Part shown: piece after piece, positions 33,293 to 41,472 of the stretch
Numbering within the stretch: the first letter of the stretch is position 1
How the letters are laid out: every line of letters starts with the position of its first letter
DNA from: Pseudarthrobacter sp. NIBRBAC000502772
Lineage (GTDB): Bacteria > Actinomycetota > Actinomycetes > Actinomycetales > Micrococcaceae
Assembly (NCBI RefSeq): GCF_006517235.1
Contig: NZ_CP041188.1
Location: 124,001-188,000 of the forward strand
DNA: 64,000 bases
Direction of reading: 5' to 3'
Translations under genes and position numbers: made by a program
The notes under the pieces: model-generated
Told to the model about the DNA's origin: nothing
Databases searched by the model: none
The model's input: the letters and a program-made list of their open reading frames with translations, nothing else

Positions 33293-33863
33293 CGCGGGAG
33301 AGCTTATAGACAGCGAAGCCCCCGCTCCGCTCGTCCCGGGGGTCCGGATCCGGCTGCTGCGGCGGAGCGATGCGGCCGGCCTGAGTAAGGCCTACCTCCG
33401 GAACCGCCAGCACCTGGCTGCGTGGGAACCGGAGCGGGACGAAGCCTTTTTCACTCCCAGGCATCAGCTGGACATCATCCGGGCCAAGCTCGCCCAGCAT
33501 TCCGTGGGCCAGGAAGTTCCGTGGGTGCTGGTGAACCGCGACGATCCCGCGTACATCGTCGGCGCCGTCACCCTTACTGGCATCGTCCGCGGGCCGTTCC
33601 TCAACGCCAACCTCGGGTACTGGGTTGATTCCAGCCTCAACCGGCGGGGCATCGGAGCTGCCGCGGTCCGCTTCGCCACGGACCATGCCCGGACAGAACT
33701 GGGCCTCCACCGGGTCCAGGCGGCAACGCTGCTCCACAATGAGCCCTCACGCAAGATCCTCAAACGCGCCGGGTTTCGGGAAATCGGCGTGGCGCCGGAG
33801 TACCTGAAGATCGCCGGCCGCTGGCAGGACCACCTGCTCCACCAACTGCTCCTCCACGGCTGA
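33243..33863 (+). CDS. GNAT-family N-acetyltransferase (RimJ/RimL type)
   Basis: 206 aa. VRIRLLRRSDAAGLSKAYLR begins the GNAT fold, LGYWVDSSLNRRGIGAAAVR carries the acetyl-CoA-binding R/QxxGxG/A loop, and RVQAATLLHNEPSRKILKRA then GFRE is typical of RimJ-like enzymes that acetylate protein N-termini or small amines. The start is uncertain: the ATG at 33243 overlaps the previous gene by 50 bases, and the first 30 residues are not conserved-looking. Confidence 0.85.
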   Translation: MSGTPGCRTAVVLPSNSAGELIDSEAPAPLVPGVRIRLLRRSDAAGLSKAYLRNRQHLAAWEPERDEAFFTPRHQLDIIRAKLAQHSVGQEVPWVLVNRDDPAYIVGAVTLTGIVRGPFLNANLGYWVDSSLNRRGIGAAAVRFATDHARTELGLHRVQAATLLHNEPSRKILKRAGFREIGVAPEYLKIAGRWQDHLLHQLLLHG

Positions 33864-33931
33864 CGCGATCGCGGCCGAATCCACAGCGCCTGCGCGACCT
33901 CACCGGCCCTCACGGTTCGCCTAAGCTGGCC

Positions 33932-33945
33932 TCAAGAACTCTTGA
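33932..33945. promoter_or_regulatory. Small palindrome upstream of the thiolase
   Basis: TCAAGAACTCTTGA has perfect 6-base arms around AC, and TAAGCT, a -10 candidate, ends nine bases before it. It could be a repressor site for the thiolase gene. Evidence is limited to symmetry and position. Confidence 0.35.
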
Positions 33946-33967
33946 ATCCGCAACCGAAAGGCAGACC

Positions 33968-35164
33968 ATGAGCAACGACGCCCACATCCCCGTCATCCTG
34001 GGCGGCGCACGGACCCCCTTCGGCAAGTTCCGCGGCAGCCTCTCCGGGCTCACCTCCAGCGAACTGGGTGCCCACGCCATCAGGAACGCACTGGAACGGT
34101 CCGGCGTGGCGCCGGAACAGATCCAGGCAGTCATCGTGGGCCAGGTTATCCAGGCGGGCGCTGGCCAGGGACCCGCCCGGCAGGCCAGCCTCGCCGCCGG
34201 CATCGGTTGGGATGTGCCCACCGTGACCATCAACAAACTGTGCTTGTCCGGCCTGACTGCTGTGATTGATGCCGCCCGCATGATCCGCGCCGGCGAGGCT
34301 GATTTCATTGTGGCGGCGGGCCAGGAGTCCATGACCAACGCCCCGCACCTGCTCCCCCGGCTTCGCGGCGGCGTGGCCATCGGTGATGCGCCGCTGCTGG
34401 ATTCGCTGAACTTTGACGGCCTGCAGGACCCCGTCTCAGGTGAACTGATGGGCTCCGCCACGGACGCCGGGAACGCCCGCCTGGGCATCAGCCGCGAGGA
34501 CCAGGACGCCGTCGCCGCCCTTTCGCACCAGCGGGCGGAGGCCGCCCGGGCGGCCGGCATCCTGGCTGAGGAGATCGCTCCGGTGGAGGTCCCGCAGCGC
34601 CGGGGACCCGCCGTCGTGATTGATGCCGACGAAGGCATCCGCGCCGGCACAACCATCGAGACGCTGGCGGCACTGAAGCCCGCCTTCTCCAAGGATCCGG
34701 CGGCCACCATCACCGCCGGTTCCGCCTCCCCGCTGTCAGACGGCGCCGCCGCAGTGGTAGTGGCCAGCAAGGCAGCTGCGGAAGCGGCCGGCCTCAGCTG
34801 GATCGCGGAAATCGGCAGCCACGGCCAGACCGCCGGACCGGACGGATCCCTGCATTCCCAGCCGTCCCGCGCCATCGAGCGAGCCCTGAAACTCGAAGGG
34901 CTGACCATTGACGACGTGGACCTCATTGAGATCAACGAAGCCTTCGCCTCGGTGGTGCTGCAGTCCGCCACGGACCTGGGGATCGACGCGGACAGGATCA
35001 ACGCCGACGGCGGCGCCATCGCCCTGGGCCACCCGGTGGGCGCCTCGGGGGCCCGTCTGGTCCTGCATCAGGCACTCGCGCTGAACCGGCGCGGCGGCGG
35101 GACAGGCGTGGTTGCCTTGTGCGGCGGCGGCGGCCAGGGCGACGCCCTGATCCTCAAAGCCTGA
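33968..35164 (+). CDS. Acetyl-CoA acetyltransferase (thiolase)
   Basis: Joins or splits acetyl-CoA units; 398 aa, usual length. The nucleophilic Cys is in NKLCLSGLTAVIDAARMI (about residue 90), the catalytic His in NADGGAIALGHPVGASGARL (about 350) and the second Cys in GVVALCGGGGQGDAL (about 380), so all catalytic groups are present. GAAAGG lies before the ATG. It stands alone, so a role in beta-oxidation, ketone use or polymer synthesis cannot be separated. Confidence 0.93.
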   Translation: MSNDAHIPVILGGARTPFGKFRGSLSGLTSSELGAHAIRNALERSGVAPEQIQAVIVGQVIQAGAGQGPARQASLAAGIGWDVPTVTINKLCLSGLTAVIDAARMIRAGEADFIVAAGQESMTNAPHLLPRLRGGVAIGDAPLLDSLNFDGLQDPVSGELMGSATDAGNARLGISREDQDAVAALSHQRAEAARAAGILAEEIAPVEVPQRRGPAVVIDADEGIRAGTTIETLAALKPAFSKDPAATITAGSASPLSDGAAAVVVASKAAAEAAGLSWIAEIGSHGQTAGPDGSLHSQPSRAIERALKLEGLTIDDVDLIEINEAFASVVLQSATDLGIDADRINADGGAIALGHPVGASGARLVLHQALALNRRGGGTGVVALCGGGGQGDALILKA

Positions 35165-35172
35165 CGCCAGGT

Positions 35173-35673
35173 TCAGGCTCCGGGTCCACGGATGATCAGC
35201 GGCACCAGGCGTTCCGCACACGAAACCCGGACCAGTCCCGCCGGCCCCTGAGCCGCCCGGTTGTTCACTCCGGTGTCGTCGCACCAGTCCAGGTTGTACG
35301 GGTAAGCGGTGACCCCGGCCTTCCCGGCAGCCACGCCAGCCGGGACGGTGAACACGAAAGTGAAGCCGCCGTCGTCGGACATGGGAGCGAGCTCTTCCAG
35401 CACCGCGGTACCGGTCGCATCCTTGACCGTCACCTGGACCTGTGCGTCGGTGCCGTAGCGGGCATCGCAGGTGGTATCCGGGGCGCTGACGGTGATCTTG
35501 TCACCGGGTTTGGCTGCGGCAGGCGAGACGTTAAAGTCCGGCGGCATGCAGGGCGGCGGCGCGAAAATGCTCCGGCAGCTTGTCACCCCCACCAGCACCG
35601 GCACAGCGCAGAACGTCACAGCCAAAACGCGTGCCCAGGCACCCGTCAGTGAACGCCCCCGAATGTTCCCCAT
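35173..35673 (-). CDS. Hypothetical secreted lipoprotein
   Basis: A 166-aa protein with a signal peptide: Arg-rich start, hydrophobic VLAVTFCAVPVLVGV, then the lipobox-like VTSC (Cys about 33). The mature part is Pro/Thr/Val-rich and beta-like (AKPGDKITVSAPDTTCDARY), with a few Cys that could form disulphides (CDAR, WCDD, VSCAE). I do not recognise a domain. It converges on the thiolase, with eight bases between stops. Confidence 0.65.
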   Translation of the reverse strand: MGNIRGRSLTGAWARVLAVTFCAVPVLVGVTSCRSIFAPPPCMPPDFNVSPAAAKPGDKITVSAPDTTCDARYGTDAQVQVTVKDATGTAVLEELAPMSDDGGFTFVFTVPAGVAAGKAGVTAYPYNLDWCDDTGVNNRAAQGPAGLVRVSCAERLVPLIIRGPGA

Positions 35674-35797
35674 GACCCGATTGTCCCGTCAGCGCCGGCG
35701 TTACGGAAGCACGGCGGGATTACGGAAAGACGCATTGGTTACGGAACATGACGTCGGCGGCAGTGCGGCCGGGCGGGCCGGATGTTACGTTTTTGGG

Positions 35798-35879
35798 GAG
35801 TAATGAGAACCGGCGCCAAGCCCTGACTGGCCGGTCGGCAACCCTCCCTTTCGCGGCGGGGTGCCTCAGGTGAATACTC
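35798..35879 (+). ncRNA. SAM riboswitch (SAM-I/IV clan)
   Basis: The core features are readable. GAGTA (35798) pairs with TACTC (35875) as P1. GCCAAGCCC is followed by TGGCCGGTCGGCAACCCTCC and then GGCGGGGTGCC and CAGGTGA. This order (AAGCCC, CGGCAACCCTCC, GGGGTGCC) is that of actinobacterial SAM-I/IV riboswitches. It lies 49 bases before a DUF1737-rhodanese-metZ operon, so S-adenosylmethionine should switch off methionine synthesis. Whether it is SAM-I or SAM-IV needs a covariance-model search. Confidence 0.88.
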
Positions 35880-35927
35880 GGCATATCGACCCATTCGAGC
35901 TGCAAGCGTGAAAGAAGGAGTTCCGTC

Positions 35928-36185
35928 GTGTCTGACGCACCCGCCCCTGAAGAGAAACTGTCGTACCGGCTTGTCACCGGGCCGGATGACAGGTCGTTCT
36001 GTGAACGGATTTCGACTGCCCTGGCCGAAGGGTATGTCCTGCACGGCAGCCCGGCCGCAACGTCCAACGGCGGCGTTGTGATTGTTGCGCAGGCACTCAT
36101 CCTCCCGTCAGCCATCGCCACAGCTGATGCCGCCGTCGCCTCCGCCGTGGACGACCTCGATTTCGACGGCGAGGGCCACGCATGA
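35928..36185 (+). CDS. DUF1737-domain small protein
   Basis: An 85-aa protein with one DUF1737-like domain: YRLVTGPDDRSFCERISTAL then AEGYVLHGSPAATSNGG and VVIVAQAL. Its function is unknown. It starts at a GTG behind AAGAAGGAG. It is the first gene after the SAM riboswitch and overlaps the rhodanese gene by four bases, which ties it to sulfur metabolism here. An acidic tail (about 75-85) is extra to the domain. Confidence 0.8.
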   Translation: MSDAPAPEEKLSYRLVTGPDDRSFCERISTALAEGYVLHGSPAATSNGGVVIVAQALILPSAIATADAAVASAVDDLDFDGEGHA

Positions 36186-36595
36186 GCTACGCCGGAGACC
36201 TCACCCCGCAGCAGGCCTGGGCCAAACTCGAACAGGGCGCCATCCTGGTGGATGTCCGGACCGAAGGCGAATGGGCCCACATCGGCATCCCGGACACGAA
36301 GGCCACGGATAACGATCCCCTGTTCATCCCGTGGACGTTCCCGGGTGGCATCCCGAACCGGGATTTCATCACCGACCTGACGCAGCAGGCCCCGGAGGAC
36401 GACGGCACTGAACTGGTGTTCCTCTGCCGCTCGGGCCAGCGCTCCATCGCCGCCGCCATCGCCGCGACGCAGGCCGGCTTCACCTCCTACAACGTCCTGG
36501 AGGGTTTCGAAGGCGAGCCGGACCGCTACGGCGAGCGCACCGTCAACGGTTGGAAGAACCGCGGCCTGCCCACCAACCTGGGAATAGCCAAATGA
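36182..36595 (+). CDS. Rhodanese-domain sulfurtransferase
   Basis: A 137-aa single-domain rhodanese. GAILVDVRTEGEWAHIGIPD near residue 19 and the active-site loop ELVFLCRSGQRSIAAAIAAT (Cys about 80) are intact, so a persulfide could form. It lies between DUF1737 and metZ, with four-base overlaps on both sides under one SAM riboswitch, so it probably supplies or handles reduced sulfur for MetZ. Confidence 0.92.
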   Translation: MSYAGDLTPQQAWAKLEQGAILVDVRTEGEWAHIGIPDTKATDNDPLFIPWTFPGGIPNRDFITDLTQQAPEDDGTELVFLCRSGQRSIAAAIAATQAGFTSYNVLEGFEGEPDRYGERTVNGWKNRGLPTNLGIAK

Positions 36596-37800
36596 CTTTC
36601 AACCCTGACGCCGCCGGCTGGAGCGCCGAGACGCAGGCGGTCCGCGGAGGGCTGGACCGCACCAACTTCCAGGAGACCACCGAACCGGTGTTCCTGAACT
36701 CGGGCTTCGTCTACGAGTCCGCTGCCGCCGCCGAGCGCGCCTTCACCGGCGAGGACGAACGCTTCGTCTACTCCCGGTACGGCAACCCGTCCGTGGCCAC
36801 ATTCCAGGAACGCCTCCGCCTGCTTGAGGGCACCGAGGCGTGCTTTGCCACGGCGTCGGGCATGTCAGCTGTGTTCACCGCACTGGGCGCCCTGCTGGCG
36901 GCCGGGGACCGGGTGGTTGCCGCGCGCTCGCTGTTCGGCTCCTGCTTTGTGATCCTGAACGAGATCCTGCCGCGCTGGGGCGTGGAAACCGTATTTGTTG
37001 ACGGCCCGGACTTGGACCAGTGGCGGGACGCCCTGTCGGAGCCCACCACCGCAGTGTTCTTCGAATCGCCGTCCAACCCGATGCAGGAAATCGTGGACAT
37101 CGCCGCGGTCAGCGAGCTGGCTCACGCCGCCGGAGCCACCGTCGTCGTCGACAATGTCTTTGCCACTCCCCTGCTGCAGCGCTGCGGCCAACTGGGCGCG
37201 GACGTGATTGTGTACTCCGGCACGAAGCACATCGACGGCCAGGGACGCGTCCTGGGCGGCGCCATCCTGGGCACCAAGGAATTCATCGACGGCCCGGTCA
37301 AGCAGCTCATGCGGCACACGGGCCCGGCTCTCTCCGCGTTCAACGCCTGGGTGCTCACCAAGGGCCTGGAGACCATGGCGCTGCGCGTCAACCACTCCTC
37401 CACGTCCGCACTGCGGATCGCCGAATGGCTCGAGCAGCAGCCTGCCGTCAGCTGGGTCAGGTATCCGCTGCTGAAGTCACACCCGCAATACGAGCTCGCC
37501 GCCAAGCAGATGAAGGCCGGCGGCACCGTCCTCACGTTGGAACTTGCGACGACGGGTGGCCGCTCGGGCAAGGACGCCGCCTTTGCGCTGCTGGACACCT
37601 TGCGGATCATCGACATCTCCAACAACCTGGGCGACGCCAAGTCCCTCATCACCCATCCGGCCACCACCACGCACCGCGCCATGGGTCCCGAGGGCCGCGC
37701 AGCCATCGGGCTCAGCGACGGCGTGGTGCGGCTGTCCGTGGGCCTGGAGGACGTGGACGACCTCATCGGCGACCTGGAGCAGGCCCTGAAGCACATCTAG
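36592..37800 (+). CDS. metZ: O-succinylhomoserine sulfhydrylase
   Basis: PLP enzyme that makes homocysteine from an activated homoserine and sulfide; 402 aa. The family landmarks are SRYGNPSVATFQERLRLLEG (about 65), ATASGMSAVFTALGALL, VFFESPSNPMQEIVDI and the PLP lysine in VIVYSGTKHIDGQGRVLGGA (about 210). O-acetylhomoserine sulfhydrylase and cystathionine gamma-synthase are close relatives; the wording best fits MetZ. It overlaps the rhodanese gene by four bases and is under SAM control. Confidence 0.92.
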   Translation: MTFNPDAAGWSAETQAVRGGLDRTNFQETTEPVFLNSGFVYESAAAAERAFTGEDERFVYSRYGNPSVATFQERLRLLEGTEACFATASGMSAVFTALGALLAAGDRVVAARSLFGSCFVILNEILPRWGVETVFVDGPDLDQWRDALSEPTTAVFFESPSNPMQEIVDIAAVSELAHAAGATVVVDNVFATPLLQRCGQLGADVIVYSGTKHIDGQGRVLGGAILGTKEFIDGPVKQLMRHTGPALSAFNAWVLTKGLETMALRVNHSSTSALRIAEWLEQQPAVSWVRYPLLKSHPQYELAAKQMKAGGTVLTLELATTGGRSGKDAAFALLDTLRIIDISNNLGDAKSLITHPATTTHRAMGPEGRAAIGLSDGVVRLSVGLEDVDDLIGDLEQALKHI

Positions 37801-37938
37801 GTCTGGTTGGCCTGGTTCTGATTGGGCTGCTGCGCGATGATGCCTGGATAGTGGCGGCCCTCCCGGTGGCTTCCGGCGCAGTCCATCGCGGGGTGCTTCG
37901 AGGAGAGGCGATCCTGGGAGCGTCATTCCCGGCAGAGT

Positions 37939-38280
37939 TCAGCCAGTACCGCTTGTCCGTTCCCCGGTACCTGCCTCGTCTTCGCCCTGGATCGCGAGCC
38001 GGACGGCCACTTCATCCCCGTCGCTGATGCCCGCCGCGTCCCGGACGGCCTTCTTGACGGGCAACAGGTAGGAGCCGCTTTTGCTGTCCGGAAAGACCGA
38101 GGTCTGCCAGGTGCAGCCGAAGATTTCCGCCGTGACTCTGACCGAGCCGAAGCCCTTCCGGAACACCGTGGCCTCCTCCCGGAGGTCGTCGGCGACCTCC
38201 ACCGGGAGCGTCAGGAAGTGCCAGCCGGATTCGTCGGGATAGCGCCACAGTTCGGCCCGGAATGAGTACGACGACGTCAC
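37939..38280 (-). CDS. DUF1905-domain protein
   Basis: A 113-aa protein covering one DUF1905 domain: YSFRAELWRYPDESGWHFLT then LPVEVADDLREEA, FGSVRVTAEIFGCTWQTSVF and GSYLLPVKKAVRDAAGISDG. Some relatives carry an additional YdeI-like C-terminus, absent here. It starts at GTG. Function unknown; it lies alone between metZ and lysG. Confidence 0.85.
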   Translation of the reverse strand: MTSSYSFRAELWRYPDESGWHFLTLPVEVADDLREEATVFRKGFGSVRVTAEIFGCTWQTSVFPDSKSGSYLLPVKKAVRDAAGISDGDEVAVRLAIQGEDEAGTGERTSGTG

Positions 38281-38364
38281 GGCCTGAGTATGGCATGACG
38301 CGTTGCCGGACGCATCCCCTGCCGGGGCCGGGCCAGGCGAATAACGCGTGAGGCAAACAGCCGC

Positions 38365-39267
38365 TTAGGCGCCCGGCTGGCGCAGCTCCCGGGAGGCCGT
38401 CTCCCGGACGGCGTCGGTCAGCTGGTTGAGCACCGGGGAGTCGATCTTCCAGCGCTGCCAGTACAAGGACACGTCAACGGGGCTCGCGGAGGCCAGCTCC
38501 ACGAGGGCGCCGCTGTGGAGGTCTGCCAGGCACTGTTGCTCCGGCAGCAGCCCCCATCCCAGTCCGAGCCGGATGGCCTGGGCGAACTCGGCCGACGACG
38601 GCACATAGTGCCGCGGTGCGGTCAGTTCAGCGCCGGTCATCGTGCGGAAGAACCCGTCCTGCAGGTCATCCTTGCGGTCGAAGTCCACCACCGGGGCCTG
38701 GCTCCCGGCAACAAGTTCCGGCCCGTCGGGCCACCAGCGCCGGAGGTAGCCGGGGCTTGCCACCGCCCGGTACCGCAGGGAACCCAGCGGTTCCACGCTG
38801 CAGCCCTGGACCGGTTCCGGCGTTGCGGTAACTGCGGCCATCACCGATCCCGTCCGCAGGAGCCGGGTGGAATGCTGCTCATCCTCCCTGCGGAGTTCGA
38901 AGCACGCGCCGAGGTCCGGCGGAAGACTTGCCAGCGCAGGCATGAACCAGGTGGAGAGTGAGTCCGCGTTCACCACCAAGGGGATGGGCGCCGTCGGGCG
39001 GTCCCGGCTCCCGCCGAGCTCCTGCTGGGCGTCCCATTCGAGTTGCCGGACCTGCCGGGCGAACCGCAGGATGGCTTCTCCGGCGGTGGTGGGGCGGACG
39101 GGGTTGGTGCGCTGCAACAGGATCTGGCCGGCCGCGTCCTCCATCGCCTTGAGCCGCTGGGAAATGGCCGACGGCGTGACGTACAGGCTGCGGGCCGCCG
39201 CCTCGAGCGTCCCCTCGTCCACGACGGCCGCGAAGGTCCGGAGCTGCTCGAACTGGAACATCTTCAT
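38365..39267 (-). CDS. lysG: LysR-family activator of lysine export (ArgP/LysG type)
   Basis: A 300-aa LysR regulator with an N-terminal helix-turn-helix: EQLRTFAAVVDEGTLEAAAR then SLYVTPSAISQRLKAMEDAA. The effector domain starts near residue 92 (IPLVVNADSLSTWFMPALAS), wording typical of ArgP/LysG. In relatives it senses lysine or arginine and turns on lysE. AAGGAAAG precedes the ATG. It is divergent from lysE with a palindromic site between them. Confidence 0.9.
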   Translation of the reverse strand: MKMFQFEQLRTFAAVVDEGTLEAAARSLYVTPSAISQRLKAMEDAAGQILLQRTNPVRPTTAGEAILRFARQVRQLEWDAQQELGGSRDRPTAPIPLVVNADSLSTWFMPALASLPPDLGACFELRREDEQHSTRLLRTGSVMAAVTATPEPVQGCSVEPLGSLRYRAVASPGYLRRWWPDGPELVAGSQAPVVDFDRKDDLQDGFFRTMTGAELTAPRHYVPSSAEFAQAIRLGLGWGLLPEQQCLADLHSGALVELASASPVDVSLYWQRWKIDSPVLNQLTDAVRETASRELRQPGA

Positions 39268-39283
39268 TAGCTTTCCTTAATAG

Positions 39284-39301
39284 AGCTAAGAATAATTAGC
39301 T
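39284..39301. promoter_or_regulatory. LysG-type binding site between lysG and lysE
   Basis: AGCTAA, six bases, TTAGCT: perfect arms in an AT-rich intergenic region. This is the T-N11-A-like form LysR proteins bind. It lies 17 bases from lysG and 35 from lysE, where it could serve activation of lysE and autoregulation. Confidence 0.65.
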
Positions 39302-39336
39302 GGAGTAATCCTACGTCCGCCCGTACGTTGGAGGAT

Positions 39337-39959
39337 ATGGATCTGACTGCACTTCTAGGCCCCGCCGCGCTGGGCTTCGGCACAGGCCTCGCCCTCATCG
39401 TGGCCATCGGCAGCCAGAACGCCTTTGTCCTCCGGCAGGGCATCCGCGGCGAGCATGTGGCCGCCGTCGTCCTGGTCTGCAGCGTCTCCGATGCCCTGCT
39501 CATCGCGGCGGGCATCGCCGGCGTAGGGGCGCTGCTCCAGTCGAGTCCCGTGATCGTCGACGTGGTCAGGTTTGCCGGCGCCGCCTTCCTGGTGGGCTAC
39601 GGCGTGATGGCGGCGCGCCGGGCGGTTCGTCCTGGAGCACTAACGGCGTCGGGGCGGCAGCCCGCCGTCGGCCTCGGCGCCGCCCTCAGCACGGTACTGG
39701 CCCTGACGTGGCTCAACCCGCATGTCTACCTGGACACCGTGCTGCTGCTCGGATCGGTGGCCAACCAGCAGGCACAGGATTTGCGCTGGTGGTTCGGGGC
39801 GGAGCCATCGCCGCCAGCATCGCCTGGTTCAGTGCGCTGGGATTCGGGGCCAGGGTCCTCCGGCCGTTCTTCGCGCGGCCCTCCTCGTGGCGCATCCTGG
39901 ACGGACTGGTCGCTGCGGTCATGCTCACGCTGGGTGTGCGCCTGGCTGTCGGTGCGTGA
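39337..39959 (+). pseudogene. lysE: Lysine/arginine exporter LysE (one-base frameshift in the middle)
   Basis: Inner-membrane basic-amino-acid exporter. The first part ([20 protein letters not shown] then [24 protein letters not shown]) is clear LysE. At 39796-39804 the expected reading [20 protein letters not shown] is reached only by adding one base to the run around GGGGCGGAGCC. The second part then continues in frame to the stop at 39959 (207 aa in all, normal length). As written the frame leaves LysE after RWWFGA and continues in an unrelated frame. This is a true mutation or a sequencing error. The start ATG follows GGAGG closely, with TACGTT seven bases before it. Confidence 0.85.
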
Positions 39960-39974
39960 CGTCGTCGTTTCTTG

Positions 39975-39997
39975 GCGCGAACGGACACTTGGGGCCC
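39975..39997 (+). repeat. 23-bp 3'-end motif, copy A (after lysE)
   Basis: GCGCGAACGGACACTTGGGGCCC in two pieces: GCGCGAACGGACACTT, then GGGGCCC. It begins 16 bases after the lysE stop and reads in the sense of lysE. Its first ten bases are the exact complement of those of copy B, so the two can pair into one long hairpin. Confidence 0.7.
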
Positions 39998-40014
39998 GTC
40001 ACAGCGCAAGAACA

Positions 40015-40037
40015 GGGCCATACCTGCCCGTTCGCGC
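40015..40037 (-). repeat. 23-bp 3'-end motif, copy B (after the YbdK-type gene)
   Basis: Read on the minus strand it is GCGCGAACGGGCAGGT, then ATGGCCC. It begins 17 bases after the stop of the minus-strand carboxylate-amine ligase gene, in that gene's sense. Confidence 0.65.
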
Positions 40038-40054
40038 AAAGCCTCGGGGAGAAC

Positions 40055-41281
40055 TCAGGACAGGCGCACGCGCAGCAGCTCCGGGACCTCGTCCGCCTCA
40101 CCCAACCCGGAGGTGCCGCGCATCGTGACACGCACGGCGTGGGCAACCACGGCCCCCAGCCCGCCGTCGTCGGGCGCCGATTCTTCCATCACCGCGTCCC
40201 GCACCCTGCGCTGTTCGGTGGAGCCCGTGCCGCGGGCAATGATGTCCTCGATGCCCTGCCGGGCCAGGGAAAGTTCGCCCTGCTCGGCGAGGACCGGAGC
40301 CAGATAATCCACCAAGGATCGCACCACGTCGACGGCCGGCGCCGGCCTGAACGTGCCAAAATCCAGCAACTCACCGTTCAGGCCACTGCTGCTCGCCTGC
40401 CATGCCGCCATCCGCAGCAGCACCGTGGGCACCGGGGCCGGCTCCACGCCGTCGCGCCATTCACGGCTGGCCGATTCGACCAAGGCCCGCACCAGCACCG
40501 CGATCAGGGCAGCGTCCTCGGCGCGGAGGCAGACGTCGGCCACCCGGACCTCAACCGTGGGGTGGTTCCGGGACAGTCGGGCGTCAAAGTAGATCATGCC
40601 TTCATCCAGCAGCACGCCACTGTCCAGCAGACGCGTGACCACCCTCCGATATGCGGAGTACGTGCTGAAAATGGCCGAAGGGCCGGACATAGGCCAGCGG
40701 TTCCAGGCCTGGGTTCGGTAGCTCTCGAACCCTGTGGGCATCCCGTTCCAGAACGGCGAATTTGCGCTCACTGCCGTGAGCACTGCCAGCTTGTCCCGGA
40801 TCCTGTCCAGCACTGCCACGCCCTCGTCATTGGATTCGATGAACGTGTGGACGTGGAAGCCGCAGGTCAGCTGCTCCTGCGCGGTCAGGCCGAAGCGTTC
40901 CAGCATCCGGACATAGCGGGCGTCCGGAGTGGTGTGGCTCGCAAGGCCAAACGGAGAAGTGGCCAGCGCGGCGACCCTGGCACCGTTCTTGATGGCCGCC
41001 TGGTCCGCAAGCAGCCGGCCGGCCCGGATCTGCTGCAGCAGTTCTGCGTACTCGAGGCAGGGACGGGTCTGGGTCTCGATCTGCTCAAGCTTCAGCTCGG
41101 CAGTCAGGCCAGTCCAGTCGTCGTGAGCGGTTTTTTCCTTGGCTGCCAGCGCATAGGGACGTTCCGGGGCGTCGTCGGCTGCCATCCGGCGGCCGGACAA
41201 CATCGCATCCGCGAGGGCAAGCGGCTCCCCCGTGTCCGGATCAACGATCAGGAGCTCTTCCTCGACGCCGAATGTTCGCAT
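40055..41281 (-). CDS. YbdK-type carboxylate-amine ligase (glutamate-cysteine ligase family 2)
   Basis: A 408-aa ATP-grasp-like GCS2 enzyme. It opens [20 protein letters not shown], with [20 protein letters not shown] near 50, [20 protein letters not shown] near 140 and [20 protein letters not shown] near 235. Members make weak gamma-glutamylcysteine ligase activity or unknown amides; actinobacteria use mycothiol, so a glutathione role is unlikely. The ATG at 41281 is chosen because the protein then starts exactly as the family does; the upstream extension is unconserved and no ribosome-binding site is seen. Confidence 0.88.
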   Translation of the reverse strand: MRTFGVEEELLIVDPDTGEPLALADAMLSGRRMAADDAPERPYALAAKEKTAHDDWTGLTAELKLEQIETQTRPCLEYAELLQQIRAGRLLADQAAIKNGARVAALATSPFGLASHTTPDARYVRMLERFGLTAQEQLTCGFHVHTFIESNDEGVAVLDRIRDKLAVLTAVSANSPFWNGMPTGFESYRTQAWNRWPMSGPSAIFSTYSAYRRVVTRLLDSGVLLDEGMIYFDARLSRNHPTVEVRVADVCLRAEDAALIAVLVRALVESASREWRDGVEPAPVPTVLLRMAAWQASSSGLNGELLDFGTFRPAPAVDVVRSLVDYLAPVLAEQGELSLARQGIEDIIARGTGSTEQRRVRDAVMEESAPDDGGLGAVVAHAVRVTMRGTSGLGEADEVPELLRVRLS

Positions 41282-41450
41282 TCTTATATTGTGCTGCAAC
41301 GCCCGCCAGGTTGACCCGGTATAGCCGATCATAACGAAGCGCGAACCGGCTGAACCAGCTGCTGCAAGCAGCCTAAACCCCGGCGTTGCTCCGACTACTT
41401 GAATTTGCCCGCCTCTAGGGGTCGTTATCTGCCAGTTCGCGCCAGGCGGA

Positions 41451-41472
41451 GGGCCGCAAGTGTACGTTCGCG
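41451..41472 (-). repeat. 23-bp 3'-end motif, copy C (after the MurA-like gene)
   Basis: Minus strand CGCGAACGTACACTT, then GCGGCCC, directly after the TAA stop of the MurA-like gene. It differs from copy A at a few positions in the middle. Confidence 0.65.

Noticed and set aside
37801..37938. Possible short gene between metZ and the DUF1905 gene
   Set aside because: No frame with a plausible start, ribosome-binding site or conserved-looking sequence; treated as plain intergenic DNA.
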